Position numbers and translations under genes: made by a program | DNA from: Patiria miniata | Lineage: Eukaryota; Echinodermata; Asteroidea; Valvatida; Asterinidae | Length of the DNA: 64,000 nt | Reading direction: 5' to 3' | Assembly: GCF_015706575.1 (NCBI RefSeq) | Contig: NW_024037060.1 | Span: 1,509,983 to 1,573,982 of the forward strand | Notes under the pieces: model-generated | Told to the model about the DNA's origin: nothing | What the model saw: the letters and a program-made list of their open reading frames with translations, nothing else | The model's database searches: none | Shown: positions 55,801 through 63,849 of the stretch, piece after piece | Layout: each line of letters begins with the position of its first letter | How positions within the stretch are numbered: position 1 is the first letter of the stretch

Positions 55801-58800
55801 TTTTTTTTTTTTTCTTCAAGCTTGGATTGTACAGACAAGGTGGGTACTATTTTGCTTTTTTGGTGTCCTCATGTTCATTGGTGTCCTCCATAATTTGCCT
55901 TGGTGCTTTCAATCATTTGCCTTGGTGTAATTTCCCATTCCTTGGTGCTCTTTGGTAAAAAAAAAATGAGGAGGTGCGGAAATAGAGGGCGCTGTTGGAG
56001 CTACCGCGGAACATTTTGGGAGAAAAAAAAGATCGACGCGCATAATTAAAATCGACGCGCGCGCTGACCAGAGACCGACTTATTTTTTTTTTGGCCTAAC
56101 TACCAGTGCCTTGAATATCTATACATGCGCTACATTAAACTCCGGTATTCCTTCAATGCTTGAGCGCCGTAATGGCAGCCGTGCTAAAGCCAGGGTAATA
56201 AGAGCGTCAAGAGCGTCACTTTGTGATGGACACGAGTGCTATACAAGAAGCCATTATTATTGTTATTGTAGTACCGTACAGTTTGTAATGGGTAAATTGT
56301 ATTCTATTGTCTGTTTACATTCCCATAGTGTGGGTATAGTATTTACCCCAAGGAGTTGACTGCACTTCACCAGACAGTGTGCAGTGCATCCAGTCACACC
56401 CACTCATGTGCTGCTGCCCCAGTGCAGTATGCAGCCATCCATGTAAGTTTATAAAGTTCAGGGCCCAGTTTCATAGCACTGCTTAACAGCCAATTTTGTG
56501 CTTACCGAGCCTCCATCTATTTCATAGATACCGTAAGCAGTAAGCACAGCAAAAAAGCACGCTTAACCACAGAAAACAAAGTTGCTTAAATCAGTGACAT
56601 AAGAATAGAAATCTCTATGAGCGTGCAACCGTTAGCATGTCCAGGTCGTGAAACAGTGCTTATGCTCCACATGATTTTGTGCTATAGAAGAAACAAATTT
56701 TTAGCTAACTATAAGCAGCGCTCTGAAATTGGGCCCGGATAGTGGAGGGGGGGGGGGGGGGAGAATCGCACCAATCAGATACCCAATCAAGATTGCATGC
56801 TTTAGCTTGTAAACAATTACTTTCTGTAAAGTCCAGAGCCTGCAGCGGTTAAGAAATAACAAGGCAATAACTAGGACTAGAAATGAAATTGACTCCTTTA
56901 CAATAGTGGATTCTGTGTAGGATATTGATTGCTATGTAGACCGTGACCGTGATGGTTTTGAAACGCCATTGTATGAAGAACGCAGTCACCAAGAGTAACC
57001 CACTTTAAGCTTCAAATGTTAGTCATCACTATTTCATTTACATTTAAGCCATGGTTGGCAATAGATTTTCACATTACATAACACCCTGATTTTGTAAGAA
57101 GGTGGCATTTTAATTAAAGGGAATATACAACATTTGCAAACATCGAAAAATACAACTACCAAGTTTTTGCGAAATACCTTAATAGGATGTAGGTAAATGA
57201 CAGTCTAAAGCATTCTGTAAAATTATGGCACCTGGTGTCAAGTCATTTTCAAGAAAATGGTATTTTTGTACACATTTCCAACGGTGGTCGGCCGACCACC
57301 GTTGGAAAACCCTAACTATTTTTCAACTACTGCTTCAACTTTACATTTTTTTCAGTCCAAGTTTTGTTTGCTATCGGTTACATCTTCGTGAACGGGTGCA
57401 GGCCAGCTAGACTGGTTCCCTTACCTTACAATTTTCCGGCATCTGTAAATTGATCCATTTTATCTTTAGTGGAGTCAAGGAACCAGACTACTTGAACATT
57501 TTTGTTTTTCTTAGTTTTTCCAGCATTTTCGAACACAAAACTTCAAACATGTCTACATTCCCTTTAAGTCTTAGGGTAGTGTGTGTTCTGTTCTTGGTTG
57601 TATTTTAAATAATCCAATGATATATTTGCAAACATTAATGGAAAAAAAAAAAAAACTGAATTCGTTAATTCAGTTTGGTCCAACCTAGAGCCACAGAATG
57701 ACTGGTTCTCCATTAATTTGTACCCAAAGCAGCTTGATGTGGTTCATTAAAAATTATTCTTTATTTTCGCAATGTTAGCCTTCCGTAGTTTTTTATCCCG
57801 TAGTTGACAAAAAATGCCGACCACAGGTTGGCTACCAAAAAAAAAGGGTGGTAACCTTTCGCAGTGTTCCACATTGTGACTTTTTTTTTTTTAAATATTC
57901 GAATTTTAGCAGCCGGCATAGTTTGTGTTTAATTTCTAAATCCTTTGACTTGACCACATGATCATGTTTCATCAGATATTCAAACTGGACGAAGAGACGA
58001 AGGAATACATCAAAGGCTGCCGATGCATTATGGGAGCTGTGGCTAAGTTCTGTCACCGGTGAGAATCCTTTTTAAAAAGAGACTGCGCCCAAGAAATAGA
58101 ATGATTGATTGAAATCCACATTTTGTTATTTTGATTTACTTTCCATTGGCCCATTTTTTGATAACAACAAAGTTGTTCGCACATATGTTTGTTTTAGGGT
58201 GAACTTATACATGTAGAATAAAAGAAGTTGAAAACAAAGTGTTCAAAACAGCGAAGTAGCAATCATTGGAATGAAGGTTTGAAGTCCAAATTTTTTGTTA
58301 AAATTTTGTCAGAAACTAGATAAAGAGGAACATAATTTTCTTTCAATTGTCCTTATGCATCCAACAAGTTCGTTTTTTGGCTAATTGCAGCCACTTTGCC
58401 TTGAATGATTTTGTTTTAGTCAAATTGAACAGAACCTATTGAAAAAAGCTGGTATAATTTGAATGAAACATTTTACATTTTATTTGAACAGAAATGGGAA
58501 CTAGAAAAACAGAATTGCGATTGACAGTTTTTCGCGCGTGTTCCTACTCTTCCTATGTTTGACTGCAGACACTTTTCTGTCTTTGAAATGACCGAGTTGG
58601 ATTGGGGTATGTGTGCAGACTTTACAGGAAACCCCAATTTGATTCTGGTTATGCAGGGAATTGACAGGTTGTGGCATCAAGGCAATTATGCCTGTGGCCG
58701 GCTACTACATTTTCCCAGACTTTGAGGTCTTGCGTGCCGTCTTGGAGGCCAGAGGCATACAGACCTGTGAACAAATGTGCGAGGCACTCTTCAAAGAAGG

Positions 58801-61568
58801 AAACGTGGCGGTGAGTTTCTCTCCATTCCTTTGAAATCTTCATTTGTTTTGAGTTTTCATGCTTCAAAAGTTTTTTGTTGATAAGAAAAATTGCATTGTT
58901 TGCCATTAGGATTAGTAAATGCTTGTTGAATCTTTGCTGATGTTTTGTTCGGGGGGGGGGGGGGTGTTAGTAACATCTGCTTCGATGGGCTGAGCTTAGC
59001 TGGATGGGGTTGATGGGCTTGACTGGGTGGAACTGGAGTGGGTGGGTTGTCTGGGCTGGGGTTGAGGTGGGCAGTGTGCGATGGCTGGGCTTGATTAGGT
59101 TGATCTAGGCTGGATTGGTTTAATGACCTTGGCTTGGTGGGTTGGCTAGGTTTGGCTGGGTTGAGAGGGTTGGATGGGCTGTGCTCGACTGGGCTGAGAT
59201 GGCTTGGTGGGTTGGATGGACTTGGCTTCATTATACTAAGCTGAGCTCGGTGGGTTGATGAGCTAGGCTACTCTGGATGGGTTGTCTGGGCTGGGCTTGA
59301 GTGGGTTGACCTGGGCTGGGCTAAAATGGCTTTAATGGGCTGGGCTTGACTAGGTTGAGGTGGGCTGGATGGGCTAGGCTTGATAGGTCGCATCAGCATT
59401 GTTAGGGTTAGAGTTTAATGACCTGGGCTTGGTGGGTTGGATGGCCTGGGCTTGGCTGGGTTGAGGTGGGCTGGATGGGCTAGGCTTGATAGGTCGCATT
59501 AGCATTGTTAGGGTTAGAGTTTAATGACCTGGGCTTGGTGGGTTGGATGGCCTGGGCTTGGCTGGGTTGAGGTGGGCTGGATGGGCTAGGCTTGATGGGT
59601 CGCATTAGCATTGTTAGGGTTAGAGTTTAATGACCTGGGCTTGGTGGGTTGGATGGCCTGGGCTTGGCTGGGTTGAGGTGGGCTGGATGGGCTAGGCTTG
59701 ATAGGTCGCATTAGCATTGTTAGGGTTAGAGTTTAATGACCTGGGCTTGGTGGGTTGGATGGCCTGGGCTTGGCTGGGTTGAGGTGGGCTGGATGGGCTA
59801 GGCTTGATAGGTCGCATTAGCATTGTTAGGGTTAGAGTTTAATGACCTGGGCTTGGTGGGTTGGATGGCCTGGGCTTGGCTGGGTTGAGGTGGGCTGGAT
59901 GGGCTAGGCTTGATGGGTCGCATTAGCATTGTTAGGGTTAGAGTTTAATGACCTGGGCTTGGTGGGTTGGATGGCCTGGGCTTGACTAGGTTGAGGTGGG
60001 CTGGATGGGCTAGGCTTGATAGGTCGCATCAGCATTGTTAGGGTTAGAGTTTAATGACCTGGGCTTGGTGGGTTGGATGGCCTGGGCTTGGCTGGGTTGA
60101 GGTGGGCTGGATGGGCTAGGCTTGATGGGTCGCATTAGCATTGTTAGGGTTAGAGTTTAATGACCTGGGCTTGGTGGGTTGGATGGCCTGGGCTTGGCTG
60201 GGTTGAGGTGGGTGTGATGGACTTTATGGCTTCACTATGCTGAGTTTGGCTAGGTGGGTTGATGGCATGGACTGGACTGGGTTGTCTGTGCTGGGCTTGA
60301 GTCAGTTGTGCTTGGCTGGGCTAAATGGCTTTAATGGGCTGGACTTGACTACATTGTGGGTTGAGCTAGGCTGAATGGATGTGATGGGCTGGGCGTGACT
60401 GGGATGCGGTGGGATGGATGGGCTAAAAATAAGTTGGATCAGCAGGGCTGGATTAGGTTGAGGTGGGCTTTAATGTGTCGGCTGGGCTGGGCAGTACTCG
60501 GTTGATGGTTCCGTATGTAACGTAACCCTGCATTAGATTTGAATTCCTTTCTGTTGGTTTATTTTTGATTGTGGACCAACTCTCCCCATCTGCTTTCCAG
60601 GTGATGGCCGGAGGGCCAGCTTTCATGCGACCTCTGACAGAGTTCACCGTGCGTCTGTGCTTTGTGAATTTTGACGGCGGGGCAGCGCTGGAAGGCTGGA
60701 AGCTCCAGGGTTGCAAGGAAAAACTGGATCAGGATTTCCTGGATAAGTACTGCAGTCCAGTGGTCCAAGGGATTAAGGTAATAGTAATACACTTGTTCTA
60801 CAATTAAACACACATATAAAAAGATGGTAGCACCTAAGAGCGTTCAACGAACAAGAGATTGAAGTTGTCGAGCCAGCAACAAGTATTAGAGGGACATATG
60901 TGACCCGCTCCGCAAAAATGAGTCTGTTGTGGCAAAACTGACATTTTGAGTTAACTACATTAATAAAATGGGAATGAAATAAGCTTTCATTTTGTATATC
61001 ACGGACCTCTCTAGGACATTTGGTTGCATTGTTGTGCTTGTTTCATTCTGTAAAGTTTTTGCAAAGCTAGAAGTGTCTCAATGGAGAAAAAAGGCTTTGA
61101 AAAATGACAAATACACTGTAACTAACCAAGAAAAGCACCAAAGATTCATATTTTTTTTTCTTTTTCTTACAATATTTACATTTCTGTGTAAGATATTTGA
61201 ACTAAAACTATCAAACAACCAAAATAAAACAAAAACAAAAAAATCCAAATTTTGAGCAAATTTTTACTGTTTCCATTTCAAAATGGCAAAAGCTTGAATT
61301 CAAATTATGCGACATCAGACTCATTTTTGCAGAGCGGGTCACATATGTCTCTATCACGCCCCCGGATGTTTACTTTTTATAACTAGTCACAAACGACTGG
61401 CCTGATGCATGCAACATTCAGTGCCATGTCAAAAAGTGGTAACTTCAAGCCAACCAGGCATATGAAGTGTTGGATTGACAAATGACATGTGAACATATAT
61501 ATAGTCGTTTTATTTCTTTTCAACAGGCTATTGTATCCTGGGTAGAAAAGCAGCTGGCAGAGCTCTAG
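46593..61568 (+). CDS. Class I/II PLP-dependent aminotransferase, complete (12 exons)
   Basis: The enzyme likely transfers an amino group between amino and keto acids using pyridoxal phosphate; aspartate or aromatic amino acids are plausible substrates but unproven. Exons: 46593-46833, 47464-47601, 47753-47880, 48615-48678, 49566-49605, 53677-53767, 54962-55027, 56329-56442, 57976-58058, 58657-58810, 60601-60777, 61527-61568; 445 residues, GT-AG throughout. Fold type I landmarks: FGFGQSPFPV near residue 50, VGPGTKQL, CNPDNPTG (N189), SDEIYG (D217, Y220), SGLSKCFSAGGWR (PLP lysine K248), and FTVRLCF (R391, the carboxylate arginine). I chose the ATG at 46593 (AAGATGG, strong context); an in-frame ATG at 46557 adds 12 residues, after an in-frame stop at 46545. 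No signal peptide is obvious, so a cytosolic location is likely. I recall no close mammalian orthologue. Confidence 0.9.
47464..47601 (+). CDS. Aminotransferase exon 2
   Basis: Encodes GLLELRAQICNFHAELDGL and PNLVIVGPGTKQLIYLLVQV. The GPGTKQ turn is the phosphate-binding region typical of the fold. Ends in phase 1 before GTGAGA. Confidence 0.92.
47753..47880 (+). CDS. Aminotransferase exon 3
   Basis: Encodes DVLILSPSWITYKPMTVLAG with the aromatic W-I-T-Y cofactor-stacking region, then KRAFEVASSMQDGWKLTPEI and LEK. Ends in phase 0. Confidence 0.92.
48155..48440 (+). repeat. SINE body and tail
   Basis: The shared block CCCGTGTGTTGTGTAATGCA is followed by GTTAAAGAACCCAGTAACA, then GCGCCGCAGCACCTTGTAAA, ending in a TTATTATTATT tail. 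The 5' head is missing. Same family as 831, 53025 and 55430. Confidence 0.75.
48615..48678 (+). CDS. Aminotransferase exon 4
   Basis: Encodes AILESNTSTNRLLIFCNPDN P. The CNPDNP motif continues as TG in the next exon. Ends in phase 1. Confidence 0.92.
49078..49440 (-). mobile_element. Harbinger-type MITE, copy 2
   Basis: The ends are inverted GGCCAAAAAAAAAAATACTC and CGACTATTATTTTTTTTGGGCC-like, followed inward by CGGTCTCTGGTCAG. TTA flanks both sides (49075-49077, 49441-49443). The interior carries CACCAAGGCAAAT repeats shared with 55716-56096 in the opposite orientation. Confidence 0.75.
49566..49605 (+). CDS. Aminotransferase exon 5 (40 bp)
   Basis: A 40-bp microexon encoding TGISYSEPDLKAL with split codons at both ends. 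It completes the NPxNPTG motif. Confidence 0.9.
49946..49958 (+). promoter_or_regulatory. DR1-type nuclear receptor motif
   Basis: AGGTCA-A-AGGTCA, a perfect direct repeat with 1-bp spacing, followed 5 bp later by GGGTCA-4-AGGTCA (49964-49979), a DR4-like pair. Whether it is bound is unknown. Confidence 0.35.
50079..50091 (+). promoter_or_regulatory. Second DR1-type motif
   Basis: AGGTCA-A-AGGTCA again, 133 bp from the first, in the same orientation. The surroundings (GATGGATTTGAATGTCACTT and so on) suggest the sites may sit inside a repeat. Confidence 0.35.
52066..52579. mobile_element. TTAA-type MITE with 34-bp palindrome, copy 1
   Basis: The terminal inverted repeats are AGGGAATATACA(A/T)CATTTGC. 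TTAA flanks both sides (52062-52065, 52580-52583). A perfect 34-bp palindrome lies at 52224-52257. A second inner inverted pair is TAGACTGGTTCCCTGAC and GTCAGGGAACCAGACTA. TTAA targets and AGGG ends suggest Kolobok- or piggyBac-like mobilisation. Noncoding. Confidence 0.8.
53025..53415 (-). repeat. Nearly complete SINE with tRNA-Leu/Ser-like head, reverse strand
   Basis: On the minus strand it starts GTCATGGCCGAGCATTTAAG and has GTGGGTTCGAGTCCCGG as B box. The long variable arm is of class II tRNA type. The body (CCCGTGTGTTGTGTAATGCA) and tail (GCGCTATATAAGACTCCCG, ATTATTATT) match the other SINE copies. Confidence 0.8.
53677..53767 (+). CDS. Aminotransferase exon 6
   Basis: Encodes VVLRKHNVIVLSDEIYGHTQ then YEGDFLSLAK, completing a split serine at its start. 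SDEIYG contains the cofactor-ring aspartate and phenolate-contacting tyrosine. Confidence 0.94.
53897..53923. repeat. (AAT)n microsatellite
   Basis: Nine AAT units in the intron after exon 6. Confidence 0.95.
54962..55027 (+). CDS. Aminotransferase exon 7: PLP lysine
   Basis: Encodes YYPEGTIISSGLSKCFSAGG WR. The lysine of SGLSK is the Schiff-base residue. The following GGWR is family-typical. Confidence 0.95.
55355..55395 (+). repeat. Isolated unit of the C-rich repeat
   Basis: CTACCCTGCCTGTTAATTAC followed by TCCCTGTAATGCC resembles one unit of the 7560-8085 array, about 47 kb away in another gene. Confidence 0.4.
55430..56270 (+). repeat. SINE split by a Harbinger-type MITE
   Basis: The head GTGGTCCAATGGTTACGG and B-box GGGTTCGAATCC are followed by a CTTGAGCAAGGCACTTTACC body. 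The CCCGTGTGTTGTGTAATGCA block and tail are shared with 48155 and 53025. The copy is interrupted at 55716-56096 and resumes with a CCAGTGCCTTGAATATCTAT tail, so the SINE is older than the MITE. A second partial tail (CCGTAATGGCAGCCGTGC) ends near 56270. Confidence 0.7.
55716..56096 (+). mobile_element. Harbinger-type MITE, copy 3
   Basis: The ends are GGCCAAAAAAAAAAAATATT and AATAAGTCGGTCTCTGG-like reversed. TAA flanks on both sides (55713-55715, 56097-56099). Inserted into the SINE described above. 381 bp, noncoding. Confidence 0.78.
56329..56442 (+). CDS. Aminotransferase exon 8
   Basis: Encodes CGYSIYPKELTALHQTVCSA then SSHTHSCAAAPVQYAAIH in phase 0. The region after GGWR typically continues as GY, as here. 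Confidence 0.92.
57118..57563. mobile_element. TTAA-type MITE with 34-bp palindrome, copy 2
   Basis: Same family as 52066-52579: the first 60 bp are almost identical. TTAA flanks at 57114-57117 and 57564-57567. The perfect palindrome here is 57275-57308 and differs from copy 1 by paired changes. 446 bp, noncoding. Confidence 0.8.
57976..58058 (+). CDS. Aminotransferase exon 9
   Basis: Encodes IFKLDEETKEYIKGCRCIMG then AVAKFCH, with a split arginine at the 3' end. Donor GTGAGA. Confidence 0.9.
58657..58810 (+). CDS. Aminotransferase exon 10
   Basis: Encodes ELTGCGIKAIMPVAGYYIFP, DFEVLRAVLEARGIQTCEQM and CEALFKEGNVA. The P-x-A-G-Y-Y-I-F segment is the small-domain strand of class I/II enzymes. 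Confidence 0.93.
58960..60500. repeat. G/T-rich intronic repeat with 106-bp minisatellite core
   Basis: The whole stretch is made of GGGCTGGGCTTGACTGGGTT-like words and is strongly G-rich, C-poor on the plus strand. Inside, GTTAGGGTTAGAGTTTAATG starts at 59401, 59507, 59613, 59719, 59825, 59931, 60037 and 60143: eight copies at exactly 106 bp. A G run sits at about 58951-58964. Confidence 0.92.
60601..60777 (+). CDS. Aminotransferase exon 11: carboxylate arginine
   Basis: Encodes VMAGGPAFMRPLTEFTVRLC, FVNFDGGAALEGWKLQGCKE, KLDQDFLDKYCSPVVQGIK. The arginine in FTVRLCF corresponds to the substrate-carboxylate arginine of the family. Confidence 0.94.
60893..61349. mobile_element. 457-bp MITE, GACATATGTGACCCGCTC ends
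   Basis: Inverted ends run about 45 bp with few mismatches: GACATATGTGACCCGCTC, then GCAAAAATGAGTCTG. The target duplication is unclear because the end itself is palindromic (ACATATGT). Lies in the last intron. Confidence 0.7.
61527..61568 (+). CDS. Aminotransferase last coding exon
   Basis: Encodes AIVSWVEKQLAEL and TAG. The acceptor is TTTCAACAG. Confidence 0.9.
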   Translation, partial: AIVSWVEKQLAEL

Positions 61569-61823
61569 TCACTCCAATGGCTTCTGCAGGTTGTTGCCGA
61601 TATAGGAACTTCATAGCTTTGCTGTGGAGTTTTACACGTCAGTATTTGCACTCGGTCTGCGACTATTTGTTTTCAAGTTCAGCAGTTGAGAAATATTCTT
61701 CATACCCTCGACGTACTGCTCTGTTTTCCTCCCATGTACTACATGCACTACCTCGTACAACAGATTTATCTTTCTCTCTAAATTAAGATTAAATATGATA
61801 ATCCATATAAATTTAAATTATCC

Positions 61824-61829
61824 AATAAA
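61824..61829 (+). terminator. Polyadenylation signal candidate
   Basis: AATAAA 256 bp after the stop codon of the aminotransferase, followed by a T- and GT-containing stretch (CTTTATTGTAAGTTTTAATT). Confidence 0.55.
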
Positions 61830-62182
61830 CAACTTTATTGTAAGTTTTAATTTGTTGCTACAAATGTTGTTTTTTTACGGTTGAAGTGATTAACAATGTC
61901 CCTGTTATTCTATATATCCATTAATTAATTCAAGTTAAAGGGACAGATAAGTTTTACAGAATTTCCTACATTATTACGCTTTTCAACGAGCAAAAACATC
62001 TCTAAACTGGAATAAAAGAGTAATGAATTAGACTTAACGGCCGTTTCAAACCTTGCAGAGTCATGACCTTGATGACGCGCAGGTCACTGTCCAACCAATC
62101 AGAGCGTGAATTCATCAGAGTATCCCAGCGTCCTGTTTGCAGGGCGGGGGGTATGAGCGAACCAGACTCTAAGCAGTCTTAA

Positions 62183-62702
62183 AGGGACACTAGGTCCTGG
62201 AACAGCCCAATTGGGCTACAAAACGCTCTTTGAACGAGATTATGTTATTCGGAAAGAACATTTAAAACTAGGATATAAACATCCACACAACTATCCTTTC
62301 AAAACTGGGCGTTTTTGTGTTATTCCTGTATTATGCGTGCCAGAACGAATTTCGGGGTACACTTTTGCGACCCCATAAATTTGAGCTGTTTGGATGCTAG
62401 TTGTGATTTTATTCGTAAAGTGTTCACCTTTTGCGGACGTTGAAGAAACCACATTTTTTGCATTGGTGATTAGTCACCGCTGTTCCCGAGACACACAACG
62501 TGTATATCGTACACTGTATGAGCACGACACAAAAAACGTATTCGTACTCAGTCGTGTCCGATATAAACAACCTGGGATTTTTCCTCTTTTCTCGGGAACG
62601 GTAAGACATTAGGTTGGTTTCTTTTCAACCACATGTTTGAAATAGGATAAGTAAACAATCCAAAACATGAAATTTTCGGGGATTTCAGGACCTAGTGCCC
62701 CT
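62183..62702. mobile_element. TTAA-type MITE, third member
   Basis: The ends are AGGGACACTAGGTCCTGGA and, reversed, AGGGGCACTAGGTCCTGAA. TTAA on both sides (62179-62182, 62703-62706). 520 bp. The interior differs from 52066 and 57118, so it is a different subfamily with the same target rule. Confidence 0.78.
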
Positions 62703-63692
62703 TTAATTGAAGCTGAAGACTCATTTTTTCTGACATTCTGAAAAAAGTACAAATTAATTTGTTCATAACATTGTTGACACACTGCCAAAAATTGCTTTGC
62801 TAAAGAAAGTTCATTTTGGACCAATATCACTTGGCCACGCCTCCTATGATGTCAATGAGCTCTCAACCAATCAGCTTCTCAAACACTTTTTCTTGGAATA
62901 GATTACAGTAGTTTACAGAACTACATGTATATAGGATTGTATATATGATATACCAAGATTTCAGATAACTTCATTTATTTTATCTACCGCATCTAAATTG
63001 TAGTTTCTTTAGAAAACTGTTGGTTATTTTTTTTCTGTTTATTCGATTTGATGTAAAACTAAAAAGCACCAAAAGAAAACCCGAAAATACAAAAAGTTTT
63101 GTTTATTGAAAGCACACCAACAAGCATAACTCAAAAGTTAAATTCGTTCATCAGGAAACGTTTCTTTTTCTGCAAAATATTGTATATAGCACTTTCAATA
63201 GTATTCTGAAACTTGTTATTAATAGAAATAATAGATTGTGGCAATTTTTTGGCTGGATAACGTATTCCTAACCTATATTGAAATTATTAAACTTGTATTT
63301 TTAACAAATTATTTTAAACATGATTAATACATGTATAACAACTCAAATTACTTATTGGCTGTAGCTATTTCTGGCTATAAACTTATTAAATTAATGTGAC
63401 ATTAATGTTTTACCGGTTTTGGCAGTGAAGGATTTTGAGATTGATCATGGCCTAATTTTATAGATATATATTTTGTTAACACTTGACGATCGCAATATTT
63501 AATCAGGAGCAACATTCTATATGTGTTATAGTACAACTGTCTATGTTTTAGTGGACAGGTTAAAATAATAATGGGTTAATATTAATAAATGAATTTTAAT
63601 TATTTCCATCAAAACTGAAATGTTTGTATCACCATCCAGTGTTCTTGCCGAATAAATAACCTTTTTCATTAACAGAGCACACTTTAAACACA

Positions 63693-63849
63693 TCAATAGG
63701 CCTAAGACATAATGACGTCATGCTTTGTTTCCATGTGCGCTTTCCTATGGGAACCAGCTGGGGACGATTGGCTGGCGCCCCCACCTGGTTCCCATAGGAT
63801 AGCGCACATGTAAACAAAGCGTGACGTCATTATGTCTTAGGTCTATTGA
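63693..63849. repeat. 157-bp near-perfect palindrome with CRE motifs
   Basis: TCAATAGGCCTAAGACATAA at left matches the reverse of the right end. The arms run about 70 bp, through TGACGTCA, TTTGTTTCCATGTGCGC and CCTATGGGAACCAG, with a short loop. About half a dozen mismatches. It could be a MITE or an inverted duplication. Confidence 0.7.

Noticed and set aside
58857-59231. 124-codon minus-strand frame rich in P, S and N
   Set aside because: Arises from the G/T-rich intronic repeat read backwards.
59401-60248. Interstitial telomere
   Set aside because: TTAGGGTTAG occurs once per 106-bp unit and not in tandem, so this is a minisatellite that contains the word.
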